DNA of 64,000 nt from an uncultured Paraprevotella sp. (GTDB taxonomy: Bacteria; Bacteroidota; Bacteroidia; Bacteroidales; Bacteroidaceae). Of the stretch, positions 26,391-36,233 are shown piece after piece. Under the pieces are notes generated by a model, which ran no database searches, was not told the DNA's origin, and saw only the letters and a program-made list of their open reading frames with translations. The position numbers were made by a program, and so were the translations under genes. Each line of letters starts with the position of its first letter. The stretch's first letter is position 1. The stretch covers positions 186,001-250,000 of the forward strand of contig URDY01000001.1 of NCBI GenBank assembly GCA_900546665.1, read 5' to 3'.

Positions 26391-28119
26391 TTAGAGATCG
26401 CATTCTTTTTCTTTAGGTGGCATGGCTGGTGCATTGCCATCTCTTACAGCCATATAATGTGGTGACATGATTTCTATTCCTTCTTCGTTAAAACGATCTT
26501 GAATGTTTTGATGAAGGTTGGAATAAATTTCTGCCAGACGGTCGGCTTCTTTGATATAAGCATTAACTTGATATACGGGATACCAGTCGTTAAGAGAAGT
26601 TGAAAGCACAAAAGGACGTGGATCGTCTGTTACACCTGGTGTGTTTAATGCTGCTTCTATCAATAACTGGTTTATTTTTCGCCAGGGGACATCATAGCCA
26701 ATACTGATTTCGGAGTGTATGATCAGTCCATACTCGCGTGCAGACTGACTGAAATTGACGGTATGAGTGGACATGACGAAGGAATTGGGAATAGTGACTA
26801 TTTCGTTTTTAGGAGTACGGATTCGAGTTACCAATGGTGTTTTTTCGACTACATTACCTGTTGTATCATTCAGTTTTATTCGATCACCTATTTTAAAAGG
26901 CCGCATGTATGTAATGACCAAACCTGCTATGATGTTAATGTTACCTATAACAGTACTAGATCCTAAAGAAACTATTAAACCAACAAATACAGAAATACCT
27001 TGAAATACTCCGGAATTGGATCCAGGCAGATAAGGATAAATCATGGCTATCATAAAAGCGTAAAGCAGAAAACGGATAATATGATAGGTTGGCATGGCCC
27101 AGTCTGGATAAAAGCCATTCAACTTAAGTCGTTCAGCCTGTATTTCTGTTGCCAGATAACGGAATAGTCTGACCAGATATTTTATAGCAAGACAAATAAC
27201 AAAAATTGTAAATAAATTGGGTATATAGTTATATATTCCATATAGAATGCTTTTTACAGGTGTCCAAATATATGAAAGCAGTTTATATGCCAGATTCTTG
27301 GTTTGGGGGAAAATTGAGAACAATAACGGAACTGTCAGTATCAATTGTATTAATATGACGGCATAACGTATCAGATTAGACAGAAAGACCAAAAGTCTGA
27401 CCTGTTTTTGGGTATCCAATAATTCATAGTCCTATATGGAAACAGACTTGAGTTTTGTGTTTCCCAGTTTTTCTATTCTTATTCTCAACTTATTGAAAAT
27501 AAGGTTAGTTAATTTAAACAATAAGTATTGTCCGAAGATGATTAAAATGAAATAAAGAATACGTTTACATAGTTGTAGAAAACCGTGTTCTTCTTTCATT
27601 ATTTTCAGTTTTTCAATAATAACAATGCGTTTGTTCTTTGCCAGTTGTTCTCTGGTGCAGTTTTCCCAAAGTCCATCCATATCGGTAAAAGAAACGATAA
27701 CCTTGTCACCATACATTAAATCTGTTACAATATCACTGCTTTCTATGTAAATAGAATCAGGATGAAGCTTGAAGCGTTTACCCAGACCTGTAATATCTTG
27801 TGAAACACGTTCAGCACGTTGCTGTGGAGTTAATCCACCACGCTTGGCATAAAAGTAAAATAAGGTATCTTCTTCTACAACGACAGGAATTCCTTTTGTA
27901 TGATGTCGAAGTGAATCTATGCGTTGTTTTTGTTTGGAAAGCTTTATTGAATCTGCAGAATAAGCTGTGAGTTTCTTCTTGCTGAATAGAATTTAAACTG
28001 GTAGAATCTGCAGAATCGGGGGTTGTTTTTGACAAGCTGTCTGTATTTGTGGTTTGAGTGGATCCTGGAATTGCTGAAAAACAAAGTATAAGCAGGAAAA
28101 GTAGACGGAAATTTTTCAT
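26391..28119 (-). pseudogene. MscS-family mechanosensitive channel gene, broken by a frameshift and an amber stop
   Basis: Three open pieces read as one protein of about 575 residues. Piece 1 (28119 to about 27975) has a signal peptide, MKNFRLLFLLILCFSAIPGS. It goes out of frame at GAAGAAACTCAC (about 27972-27980), where one extra A explains the shift to AYSADSIKLSKQKQR. Piece 2 then runs through a periplasmic segment and a first membrane helix to ...TKLKSVSI and a TAG at 27432-27434. The same frame continues after the stop as DYELLDTQKQVRLLV (piece 3) with further membrane helices and the MscS core (GLIVSLGSSTVIGNINIIAG, IGDRIKLNDTTGNVVEKTPL, TIPNSFVMSTHTVNFS). Piece 3 (342 residues from TTG 27419) could in principle be expressed alone. 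Two independent lesions argue for a genuine pseudogene. Confidence 0.8.
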
Positions 28120-28201
28120 AATTATAAATAGATTTTACTATAGTGGGAAAGAAATTATAAACAATATAGTGAATATATTATCAGTTCTGTAGTAGAAAGA
28201 G

Positions 28202-28236
28202 TTCGGCGCCATAGAAACAAGCTCCATGGCGCCGAA
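28202..28236. terminator. GC-rich hairpin downstream of lgt
   Basis: TTCGGCGCCAT and ATGGCGCCGAA form an 11-bp stem around a 13-base loop. No clear T-run on the minus strand, so the termination role is tentative. Confidence 0.5.
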
Positions 28237-28265
28237 AGCTATCAGAAAAATCCGATGTAGTAGTG

Positions 28266-29099
28266 TTATTTTTCACTTATTTTCTTACAAAGTTTACCGC
28301 CAGCCATGCAATAAATACCCAATATGATGAATGGTATACTTAATATTTGTCCCATATTGATCAACATGGCTGCTTCCCATGCTTCCTGTACTTCTTTAGT
28401 GTATTCAATAATGAAACGTGCAGTAAAGATGGTTGTCAGACAGAAACCGAAATAGAATCCAGTACCTACCTTTTTAGGAAATTTCTTATAAAGAATCCAT
28501 CCGGCAATGAAGAACAGCAGATAGCATATTGCTTCATAGAATTGTCCGGGATGCCGTGGCAGTTCGTCTACCCGTTCGAATATGAATGCCCATGGCACAT
28601 CTGTTGGTTTACCTATAATTTCAGAATTCATCAGGTTACCTAATCTGATAAACATAGCGCAAATCGGAGTTGCAATGGCAATATTGTCGAGTACGCGCAT
28701 AATATTCAGTTTGGTTTTCCTGACGTAAAGCCATAAGGCAATCATCAATCCTAAAGTACCGCCATGACTGGCCAATCCTGCATATCCGGTAAAGACCCAT
28801 CCATTGGCTGTTTTATGCATGGGAAGAATCATTTCCAAAGGGTGGGAGAGAAAATAGTCCGGTTCGTAAAACAGACAATGTCCTAATCGGGCACCAACCA
28901 AAATGCCGATAAAGCAATAAAGAAAGAGAGGATCGAAAAGCTCATCCTTAATGTGCTGTTGCCTATAAAGACGTTGTACAATCACGTAACCTGACAATAA
29001 AGCCAGACACCAGCACAAAGAGTACCAGCGTACGGCAAAGCTGCCTATCCGGAATGCAACAATATCCGGATTCCAGAGTATATAATCAAGCATTGCCAT
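28266..29099 (-). CDS. lgt: Prolipoprotein diacylglyceryl transferase
   Basis: Transfers diacylglycerol from phosphatidylglycerol to the lipobox cysteine of prolipoproteins, the first step of lipoprotein maturation; an inner-membrane protein. 277 residues, seven membrane segments. Motifs: [26 protein letters not shown] (H-G-G signature), [17 protein letters not shown] and [13 protein letters not shown]. It serves the many lipoproteins in this genome, for example the SusD at 56236-58002. It follows ychF by 5 bases, so the two are probably cotranscribed. Confidence 0.97.
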   Translation of the reverse strand: MAMLDYILWNPDIVAFRIGSFAVRWYSLCWCLALLSGYVIVQRLYRQQHIKDELFDPLFLYCFIGILVGARLGHCLFYEPDYFLSHPLEMILPMHKTANGWVFTGYAGLASHGGTLGLMIALWLYVRKTKLNIMRVLDNIAIATPICAMFIRLGNLMNSEIIGKPTDVPWAFIFERVDELPRHPGQFYEAICYLLFFIAGWILYKKFPKKVGTGFYFGFCLTTIFTARFIIEYTKEVQEAWEAAMLINMGQILSIPFIILGIYCMAGGKLCKKISEK

Positions 29100-29104
29100 A
29101 GTTA

Positions 29105-30208
29105 TCAGACATTGAAGCGGAAGTGCATGATATCACCATCCTGAACCACATAGTCTTTTCCTTCTACTCCCATTTTTCCGGCTTCACGTACGGCTGCTTC
29201 AGAGCCATATTTGATATAGTCTTCGTATTTGATGACTTCTGCACGGATAAATCCTTTTTCAAAATCAGTGTGAATAACTCCAGCACATTGTGGGGCTTTC
29301 CAGCCTTTGCGGAAGGTCCATGCTTTAACTTCCATTTCACCTGCAGTAATAAAGGTTTGCAGATTAAGCAGATGGTAAATAGCTTTAATCAGACGGTCGC
29401 AGCCGGATTCTTTTAGTCCCATATCTTCAAGGAACATTTGTTTTTCTTCATAGCTTTCCAATTCAGCAATGTCAGCTTCGGTTTGAGCGGAAATGATGAG
29501 TAGTTCTGCATTTTCATCTTTGATGGCTTCACGTACTGCATCTACATACTGATTACCGTTTGCGGCAGAAGTATCATCAACGTTGCAGACATAAAGTACT
29601 GGTTTGGTCGTGAGCAGGAAAAGACCTTTGGCTGCCTGAATTTCATCTTCACTTTCAAATGTAACGGTACGGGCAGATTTGCCTTGTTCGAGCGCCTCTT
29701 TGTATTGCATGAGTACATCGTATTCTATTTTGGCCTGTTTGTCTCCCCCGACTTTAGCTGCTTTTTCTACTCTCTTGAGTCTGTTTTCAATTGTTTCAAG
29801 ATCTTTAAGTTGTAATTCAGTATCGATAATTTCCTTATCGCGTACCGGGTCTACAGAACCGTCTACGTGAACAATATTATCATTGTCGAAACAACGGAGT
29901 ACATGGATGATAGCATCTGTTTCACGGATGTTGCCTAAGAATTGATTGCCCAATCCTTCGCCTTTGCTGGCGCCTTTGACGAGTCCGGCAATGTCGACTA
30001 TATCGCATGTAGCCGGAACTATACGGCCGGGATGAACCAATTCAGCCAGTTTATTAAGTCGTTCATCGGGAACGGAAATTTGTCCCAGTTGCGCATCAAT
30101 GGTGCAGAATGGGAAGTTGGCGGCCTGCGCTTTTGCGCTGGACAGACAATTGAAAAGTGTAGATTTTCCGACATTCGGAAGGCCTACGATACCAGCTTTT
30201 AATGCCAT
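29105..30208 (-). CDS. ychF: Ribosome-associated ATPase YchF (Obg family)
   Basis: An Obg-like P-loop ATPase that prefers ATP to GTP and binds ribosomes; linked to redox stress. 367 residues, standard. G1 is [15 protein letters not shown], followed by [34 protein letters not shown] (G3) and a C-terminal TGS domain ([13 protein letters not shown]... to ...[10 protein letters not shown]). Promoter box at 30250-30257. First gene of the ychF-lgt pair. Confidence 0.97.
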   Translation of the reverse strand: MALKAGIVGLPNVGKSTLFNCLSSAKAQAANFPFCTIDAQLGQISVPDERLNKLAELVHPGRIVPATCDIVDIAGLVKGASKGEGLGNQFLGNIRETDAIIHVLRCFDNDNIVHVDGSVDPVRDKEIIDTELQLKDLETIENRLKRVEKAAKVGGDKQAKIEYDVLMQYKEALEQGKSARTVTFESEDEIQAAKGLFLLTTKPVLYVCNVDDTSAANGNQYVDAVREAIKDENAELLIISAQTEADIAELESYEEKQMFLEDMGLKESGCDRLIKAIYHLLNLQTFITAGEMEVKAWTFRKGWKAPQCAGVIHTDFEKGFIRAEVIKYEDYIKYGSEAAVREAGKMGVEGKDYVVQDGDIMHFRFNV

Positions 30209-30249
30209 AATATTGATCTGTTTGTTTTAAATAATGCACTGATAAAATG

Positions 30250-30257
30250 CAAAATTA
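30250..30257 (-). promoter_or_regulatory. -7 promoter box (TAATTTTG) for ychF-lgt
   Basis: Exact TAnnTTTG on the minus strand, about 42 bases before the ychF start. Confidence 0.5.
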
Positions 30258-30395
30258 CAGAATTTAGCTGGAATAATCTAATAAAAGAGACAGATTGCAA
30301 AGAGTTTGGATATATTACAGCTTAAAGAATGTCTGTTAAGCAGGTTAGGGGAGAGGTAATTTTAATAATGGATAGCAGGGTTGTAGAAACAATAT

Positions 30396-30442
30396 GTGGT
30401 ACATTTCATGATATTTAGCCTATCTAAAATGAAATGTACCAC
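30396..30442. terminator. Perfect 14-bp inverted repeat after polA
   Basis: GTGGTACATTTCAT (30396-30409) and ATGAAATGTACCAC (30429-30442) are perfectly complementary around a 19-base loop that can itself pair (TTTAG...CTAAA). It sits just downstream of the polA stop on the minus strand, but no T-run follows. Confidence 0.5.
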
Positions 30443-30483
30443 TTGGTTAATTACTATTCTTCTGTGTGTGAAGAAAGAAAATA

Positions 30484-33252
30484 TCAGTGTGCTTCAAGCC
30501 AGTTGAGGCCCCAACCGTAATCTGCCTGGAGAGGAACCTGCATGGTATATGCCCGTTCCATTTCTTCAATTACAATGCGTTGTACCTGTTCTTTTTCTTC
30601 AGGAAATACGCTGAAATTAAGTTCATCATGTACCTGAAGGATCATTTTTGAGCGTAGATTAGCATCACGGAACCTACGGTAAATGGCTATCATTGCCATT
30701 TTGATGATATCTGCTGCACTACCTTGAATAGGAGCATTGATGGCATTGCGTTCTGCATAGCCACGTACTACTGCATTATGACTGTTGATATCGCGTAAGT
30801 GACATTTTCGTTTGCAAACAGTTTCTGTGTATCCTTTTTCACGGGCCATATCAATGCTTTTTTGCATATATTCCTTTACTTTGGGATAAGTGGAAAAATA
30901 GCCGTCAATAAGAGCTTTGGCTTCACTTCTGCTTACTCCCATCCGTTCGGCCAGTCCAAAAGCAGTGATACCATAGATAATACCGAAATTGGCTGTCTTT
31001 GCCTTACTGCGTTCTTCCCTGGTAACTTCTTCTATCGGTTTTTTGTATATTTTGGCTGCTGTGGCTGCATGAATATCGTGTCCTTCACGGAATGCTTCGA
31101 TCATGTGCGGATCGCCGCTAAGATGAGCCATGATGCGTAATTCAATTTGTGAATAATCAGCAGAGAAAAATTCACAGCCTGGTTCGGGAATAAAGGCTTT
31201 TCTGATTTCCTTGCCTTCGGCATTACGTACAGGGATATTTTGCAGATTAGGATTACTACTGCTTAAACGTCCTGTGGTAGTGATAGTCTGGTTAAATGAA
31301 GTATGGATATGACCGGTTTGTGGATTGACCAGACGTGGCAAGGCATCAATATAGGTCCCTAGAAGCTTTTTCAGTCCACGGTGTTCAAGAATTTTTTCTA
31401 CAATTTCATGTTTGTTTCTTAAACTTTCGAGGACCTCTTCAGAAGTAACGTATTGTCCGGTTTTTGTCTTTTTAGGCTTGTCGCTTATTTTCAGTTTTTC
31501 AAATAAGATTTCTCCTACTTGTTTGGGTGAAGCTATATTGAAAGATTCCCCTGCCAGATGATGGATTTCTTCTTCCAGCCGGTTCATTTCTTCTGTATAT
31601 TGTATGGACGTTTCTTTAAGTGCCTTGCTGTCTATACAGACTCCGTTTCGTTCCATCCATGCCAGTACTGGCATAAGAGGCATTTCGATTTGCCTAAACA
31701 GTTCGTAGCAATTTTCTTTTATTAATAAAGGTTCAAAAATGTTTTTGAGCCGGAGGGTGATATCTGCATCCTCACAAGCATATTCATAGACATCTGCAGG
31801 GGGAAGATCAGCCATATTTTTTTGGTTTTTTCCTTTTGGGCCGATTAATTCCTCTATATGGATGGTCTGATAGTGAAGGTACACTTCTGCCAGATAATCC
31901 ATGCCATGATGGAGTTCAGGTTGTAGAAGGTAGTGGGCTATCATGGTATCAAACATTTCACCTTTAAGTGTGATACCATAATTTTGGAGAACCATCAGAT
32001 CATACTTGATATTTTGACCTATTTTTAATATGTTCTCATTTTCATATACTTCTTTGAATTCATTAACAATATTAAACGCTTCTTTGCTTTCTTGAGGAAT
32101 TGGCACATAAAAAGCCTGATTTTCCTTAATACTGAAGCTTAATCCTACCAATTTTGCGTTAATGGGATCAGTACCTGTTGTTTCAGTATCTAGACTGAGA
32201 ATTTTGCTTGTAAGGAATAAATCAATAATTTTCTTTCTATCTTCTTTTTTTTCAATTAGTTGATAGTCTGATTTATCTTTCTGATACCTTGTGAGATTTG
32301 AATTTTCAGGAATTTCTTGACTGTTATCTGAAAAATCTTCAAAAAGAGAGCCCTGTGTAGCAATGGGTTTGTTGATAATGTTTTCTTTTTTGAATTTACG
32401 TTCGATAAGTGTCCGAAATTCCAAATCTTCGAAAAGCTGTTTGAGAGAGTCGATGTTGGACTCCTCATATTTCAGTGCCGCCATATCAAGTGAAAGCGGT
32501 ACATCTGTTTTGATAGTAGCGAGAAATTTGGAGAATGTGATTTGTTCCTTGTTTGTTTCTACTTTACTTTTAAGTGCTCCTTTGAGCTGATCGGTATGAT
32601 CCAGTAAATTTTCGATGGAACCGAATTGTTGAATCAGTTTAACAGCGGTTTTTTCGCCTACGCCTGGACATCCCGGGATATTATCTGAAGCATCACCCAT
32701 GAGTCCGAGCATATCGATGACTTGTAGTGGAGAATTGATACCATATTTCTCGGTTACTTCCTTTATACCCATTATTTCAAATTCCTTATCTCCGTATTTA
32801 GGACGATATATCCTGACATGAGATGTGACGAGCTGGCCATAATCTTTGTCTGGAGTCATCATATAGGTTTCAATACCCAGTTCGTCAGCTTGTCGTGCAA
32901 GTGTACCTATGACATCGTCGGCTTCGTAACCTTTCACTTCAAGTATTGGTATCCGATATGCCCGAATGATATCCTTGATGATGGGTACAGCAGTGCGGAT
33001 AGCTTCAGGAGTTTCTTCTCGCTGTGCCTTGTATTGTTCAAAGGCTTCATGACGGAAAGTAGGACCAGAGGGATCGAAAGCAATACCTATATGGGTAGGG
33101 TGCTCTTTGCTGAGCACTTCTTCCAAGGTGTTGACGAAACCTAGTATAGCCGAGGTATTAAGTCCCTTGGAATTGATACGGGGATTTTTGATAAATGCAT
33201 AATATGCCCTATAAATCAGGGCGTAGGCATCTAATAGAAATAGTTTCTCCAT
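30484..33252 (-). CDS. polA: DNA polymerase I
   Basis: Repair and Okazaki-fragment polymerase. Start MEKLFLLDAYALIYRAYYAF at 33252; upstream codons in a longer frame to 33330 overlap the promoter region of the divergent gene and look non-coding. Domains in order: 5'-3' flap nuclease (about 1-290; GLMGDASDNIPGCPGVGEKTA), 3'-5' proofreading exonuclease with the acidic pair intact in LSLDTETTGTDP, and polymerase (motif A FFSADYSQIELRIMAHLS, O-helix RSKAKTANFGIIYG, motif C QVHDELNF). About 922 residues. Confidence 0.98.
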   Translation of the reverse strand: MEKLFLLDAYALIYRAYYAFIKNPRINSKGLNTSAILGFVNTLEEVLSKEHPTHIGIAFDPSGPTFRHEAFEQYKAQREETPEAIRTAVPIIKDIIRAYRIPILEVKGYEADDVIGTLARQADELGIETYMMTPDKDYGQLVTSHVRIYRPKYGDKEFEIMGIKEVTEKYGINSPLQVIDMLGLMGDASDNIPGCPGVGEKTAVKLIQQFGSIENLLDHTDQLKGALKSKVETNKEQITFSKFLATIKTDVPLSLDMAALKYEESNIDSLKQLFEDLEFRTLIERKFKKENIINKPIATQGSLFEDFSDNSQEIPENSNLTRYQKDKSDYQLIEKKEDRKKIIDLFLTSKILSLDTETTGTDPINAKLVGLSFSIKENQAFYVPIPQESKEAFNIVNEFKEVYENENILKIGQNIKYDLMVLQNYGITLKGEMFDTMIAHYLLQPELHHGMDYLAEVYLHYQTIHIEELIGPKGKNQKNMADLPPADVYEYACEDADITLRLKNIFEPLLIKENCYELFRQIEMPLMPVLAWMERNGVCIDSKALKETSIQYTEEMNRLEEEIHHLAGESFNIASPKQVGEILFEKLKISDKPKKTKTGQYVTSEEVLESLRNKHEIVEKILEHRGLKKLLGTYIDALPRLVNPQTGHIHTSFNQTITTTGRLSSSNPNLQNIPVRNAEGKEIRKAFIPEPGCEFFSADYSQIELRIMAHLSGDPHMIEAFREGHDIHAATAAKIYKKPIEEVTREERSKAKTANFGIIYGITAFGLAERMGVSRSEAKALIDGYFSTYPKVKEYMQKSIDMAREKGYTETVCKRKCHLRDINSHNAVVRGYAERNAINAPIQGSAADIIKMAMIAIYRRFRDANLRSKMILQVHDELNFSVFPEEKEQVQRIVIEEMERAYTMQVPLQADYGWGLNWLEAH

Positions 33253-33314
33253 ATTAATCGTATATTTTCTCTGTAAATTTACGCAAAAAATATGAGTAGC
33301 TTTTGAATTTTGTG

Positions 33315-33322
33315 TAAATTTG
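33315..33322 (+). promoter_or_regulatory. -7 promoter box (TAAATTTG) for the polyprenyl synthase gene
   Basis: Exact TAnnTTTG 21 bases before ATG 33344; it overlaps the alternative TTG start at 33320, which makes that start unlikely. Confidence 0.5.
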
Positions 33323-33343
33323 TACTTCAAATTAGCTTATTAT

Positions 33344-34315
33344 ATGGATGTATTAACTCAGATTCGTAAACCGATAGAGCGGGAGATGGCCGATTTCGAG
33401 TCGCTTTTTGGTATTACATTACAGCATCAGAATGCTCTTTTGACAATGGCTTTACAACATGTGCTGAGCCGTAAGGGTAAGTTGATGCGTCCTATTTTGG
33501 TACTGTTGGCTGCTAAAAGATACGGTAAGGTCAATGATGCTGTGCTTCATGCTGCAGTCAGTTTGGAAATGCTTCATACGGCCAGTCTTGTACATGACGA
33601 TGTTGTTGATGAAAGCGGTGAACGGAGAGGACAACTTTCTGTTAATGCATTGATGGATAATAAAGCTGCAGTATTGGTTGGAGATTATCTGCTTTCAACT
33701 TCATTGAAACATGCTGCTACTGCAGGAAGTCTTGAGGTTGTTGATATTGTAGCCAGGTTAGGACAGACGCTTTCAGATGGCGAGTTACAGCAGTTGTCAA
33801 ATGTGAAGTCGGATGAGATTAGTGAGGAACAGTATTTTGATGTAATTCGTAGTAAAACCGCTTCTTTATTTGCATCCTGTGCGGAGGTAGGAGCTTTGTT
33901 ATCTGGAGCTACAAAGGCTCAGATTGTCAGATTGAGAGATTTTGGTACATACGTTGGTCTGTGTTTTCAGATTAGAGACGATGTTTTCGATTATTATGAT
34001 GTAGAAGTTGGAAAACCGACCGGAAATGATATGAAGGAAGGTAAACTTACTTTGCCTGTGATATACGCAGTTTTGCAGCCGGGAGCGGAAAAATGGCATG
34101 AAATCGCTTTGAAGGTCAGAGCAGGGAAGGCTACAGAAGATGAAATAAAGAATCTGGTAGAGTTTACCAAACAGTCAGGAGGTATAGATTATGCCCGTCA
34201 TAAAATGGATGAAATCCGTAACAGTGCGTTGGAATTGCTTTCGGATGAGGGAAATGATGAGGTTAGAGAAGCATTACAGTTGTATTTGGATTTTGTGCTT
34301 AAGCGTGTATCGTAA
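33344..34315 (+). CDS. Trans-polyprenyl diphosphate synthase
   Basis: A class I isoprenyl diphosphate synthase making the long chain of menaquinone, the electron carrier used by the fumarate reductase encoded at 40.8-44.2 kb. 323 residues from ATG 33344. The first Asp-rich motif is LVHDDVVDE (D85, D86, D89) and the second QIRDDVFDYYD, together binding the Mg-diphosphate. Product chain length cannot be deduced. Divergent from polA. Confidence 0.93.
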   Translation: MDVLTQIRKPIEREMADFESLFGITLQHQNALLTMALQHVLSRKGKLMRPILVLLAAKRYGKVNDAVLHAAVSLEMLHTASLVHDDVVDESGERRGQLSVNALMDNKAAVLVGDYLLSTSLKHAATAGSLEVVDIVARLGQTLSDGELQQLSNVKSDEISEEQYFDVIRSKTASLFASCAEVGALLSGATKAQIVRLRDFGTYVGLCFQIRDDVFDYYDVEVGKPTGNDMKEGKLTLPVIYAVLQPGAEKWHEIALKVRAGKATEDEIKNLVEFTKQSGGIDYARHKMDEIRNSALELLSDEGNDEVREALQLYLDFVLKRVS

Positions 34316-34344
34316 CTTTTATTATTTTGATAACATAAAACTAT

Positions 34345-34377
34345 GAAAGGAGGGCTTGGTCAAGCCCTCCTTTCAGT
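34345..34377. terminator. Bidirectional terminator between polyprenyl synthase and deoC
   Basis: GAAAGGAGGGCTTG and CAAGCCCTCCTTTC form a perfect 14-bp stem around GT, with A-rich and T-containing flanks, between convergent genes. Confidence 0.85.
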
Positions 34378-34405
34378 TTAAAAAAGATGTTTTTTACTGA
34401 GTAGA

Positions 34406-35320
34406 TTAGAAGAATTTAATCTCTTCACCGGTTACTTCACTCAGTAATAAGTTTGCGAGACGACTTGTTCCCAAACGCAACCATTGATTGGTAAGCCATT
34501 TTTCACCTAATACTTCTTTGACAATAGTGTAATAGACTAGGGCATCATGAACAGTATGCATACCTCCTGCTGGTTTGAAACCGATCTGAATGCCGGTTTC
34601 ATCGTAATATTCCTTAATGGCCTGACACATTACATAGGCGGCTTCAGGAGTAGCTGCCGGTTCAAGTTTTCCGGTTGATGTCTTAATGTAGTCTGCACCG
34701 GCGTACATGGCCAAAAGAGAAGCTTTTTTGATGTTTTCAGCCGTTTTCAAGCAACCGGTTTCGAGTATGACTTTCATCTTTTTCTCTCCACAAGTAGCTT
34801 TTAATTCACTGATTTCATCGCATAGGGTCTCATAGTCGCCGCTAAGAAACTTACCTACAGACATTACAATATCGATTTCTGTTGCACCATCATGAATAGC
34901 CAGTGCAGTTTCGGCTACCTTTACTTCAATAAGTGCTTGTGAGGAAGGGAAACTGCCCGATACACAAGCCACTTCTACACCTTCAATTTCGAGGGATTCA
35001 CTGACTATTTTGGCAAAACAAGGATAAACGCAGATTGTTGCTACATGGGGTAGGTCAGGATAAGCAGCTTCAAACTGATTGACTTTTTCAGTAAACCGAA
35101 GAATACTTTCTTCGCTGTCAGTTGTACTTAACGAGGTAAGTTCTACACTTCCCATAAGGAATTTCTTGACTTCTTTCGTATCATTCTCAGGAACCTTTTC
35201 GGCAATAATCTTTTCTACTGCTGTTTTTACATCATTGTCGTTGATCTGGAGATTATATTTCTTCAGAGCCTGTTCATATTTGCTGAATTCAGCTTCATGC
35301 AGATTGGTTTGTTCATTCAT
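34406..35320 (-). CDS. deoC: Deoxyribose-phosphate aldolase
   Basis: Cleaves 2-deoxyribose-5-phosphate to glyceraldehyde-3-phosphate and acetaldehyde in deoxynucleoside breakdown. 304 residues, slightly longer than E. coli DeoC because of an N-terminal helical extension. Class I aldolase barrel with HVATICVYPCFA, GATEIDIVMSVGKFLSG, MKVILETGCLKT, the Schiff-base lysine in GADYIKTSTGK, and GIQIGFKPAGGMHT. It overlaps the upstream mazG-like gene by 8 bases. Confidence 0.96.
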   Translation of the reverse strand: MNEQTNLHEAEFSKYEQALKKYNLQINDNDVKTAVEKIIAEKVPENDTKEVKKFLMGSVELTSLSTTDSEESILRFTEKVNQFEAAYPDLPHVATICVYPCFAKIVSESLEIEGVEVACVSGSFPSSQALIEVKVAETALAIHDGATEIDIVMSVGKFLSGDYETLCDEISELKATCGEKKMKVILETGCLKTAENIKKASLLAMYAGADYIKTSTGKLEPAATPEAAYVMCQAIKEYYDETGIQIGFKPAGGMHTVHDALVYYTIVKEVLGEKWLTNQWLRLGTSRLANLLLSEVTGEEIKFF

Positions 35321-35645
35321 GATTAGTCAATTTAATGTTGTTAATATGTCTTTCCTTATCTCTTGTCGTTTTCTTTTCAATGCTTTTTTGGAGTGCCTCG
35401 GTCAGATCTACACCTGTTTGATTGGCTAGGCAGATAAGAACCCAAAGTACATCTGCCATTTCTTCTTCAAGATTACATTCTTCTCCTTTTTTGAAAGACT
35501 GGTCACCGTATTTTCTGGCTATGACACGAGCCAGTTCGCCCACTTCTTCCGTAAGGCACGCCATGTTTGTGAGTTCACTGAAGTAGCGGACTCCGATGGT
35601 ATGTATCCATTGGTCTACTTGTTGTTGTGCTTCTTTTATAGTCAT
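35313..35645 (-). CDS. MazG-like nucleotide pyrophosphohydrolase
   Basis: An all-alpha NTP pyrophosphohydrolase of 110 residues. The metal-binding EExxE...ExxD pattern reads LTEEVGELARVIARKYG and LEEEMADVLWVLICLAN. It probably hydrolyses a (d)NTP to its monophosphate; the substrate is not known. It sits between dtd (2-base gap) and deoC (8-base overlap), forming a three-gene housekeeping operon with a nucleotide-turnover theme. Confidence 0.9.
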   Translation of the reverse strand: MTIKEAQQQVDQWIHTIGVRYFSELTNMACLTEEVGELARVIARKYGDQSFKKGEECNLEEEMADVLWVLICLANQTGVDLTEALQKSIEKKTTRDKERHINNIKLTNHE

Positions 35646-35647
35646 GA

Positions 35648-36100
35648 CTATTCTTTGTTTTTAGTATCCATACAGATAGTGACGGGCCCGTCATTAAGTA
35701 ATTCTACTTTCATGTCAGCACCAAATTCACCGGTTAAAACAGCCTTTCCTAATTCTTTGCCAAGTTGATTGCAAAAAGATTCATATAGTGGGATTGCAAT
35801 ATGATGGCCGGCTGCTCTAATATATGATGGTCTGTTACCTTTTTTGTAGGAAGCCATTAGCGTAAATTGGCTGATAACCAGAATTTTACCATTTATATCA
35901 ATAATGCTTTTGTTCATAATGCCGTTTTCGTCATCGAAAATACGCAAGTTGACTATCTTATGGCATAGCCACTTGATATCTTCTTCATTATCAGATTCTT
36001 CCACTCCGAGTAAAATGAGTATTCCTTGTTTAATGGCTGATTTACATATTCCATTGATGGTTACAGAAGCATGGGAAACTCTTTGAATGACTGTTCTCAT
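35648..36100 (-). CDS. dtd: D-aminoacyl-tRNA deacylase
   Basis: Removes D-amino acids (and glycine mischarged on tRNA-Ala) from tRNA. 150 residues. The two signature segments are ISQFTLMASYKKGNRPSY (the SQFT motif at 77-80, the catalytic-site threonine included) and LLNDGPVTICMD (the GPVT cross-subunit motif). First gene of dtd-mazG-like-deoC; a promoter box lies at 36209-36216, so the leader is about 105 bases. Confidence 0.97.
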   Translation of the reverse strand: MRTVIQRVSHASVTINGICKSAIKQGILILLGVEESDNEEDIKWLCHKIVNLRIFDDENGIMNKSIIDINGKILVISQFTLMASYKKGNRPSYIRAAGHHIAIPLYESFCNQLGKELGKAVLTGEFGADMKVELLNDGPVTICMDTKNKE

Positions 36101-36208
36101 AAAAATTTTATATATTTTATTTTCTGTAAATAGGCTGAAGGTTGAATGGCGGAGTCAATGATTTTTTTGTTTTATGATTGACTTGGTCAAACTGAATTCT
36201 CTGTTTTA

Positions 36209-36216
36209 CAAATATA
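36209..36216 (-). promoter_or_regulatory. -7 promoter box (TATATTTG) for the dtd operon
   Basis: Exact TAnnTTTG on the minus strand in the 133-base gap after uvrC. Confidence 0.5.
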
Positions 36217-36233
36217 GCGAAAAACTGTTTATT

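Noticed and set aside
27432..27434. Recoded TAG (readthrough) in the MscS-like gene
   Set aside because: No other gene here uses in-frame TAG, and a separate frameshift upstream already breaks the gene, so decay is simpler.
33252..33330. Longer N-terminus for polA
   Set aside because: The extra 26 codons lie over the divergent promoter region and do not resemble polymerase; MEKLFLLDAYALIYRAY is the family start.
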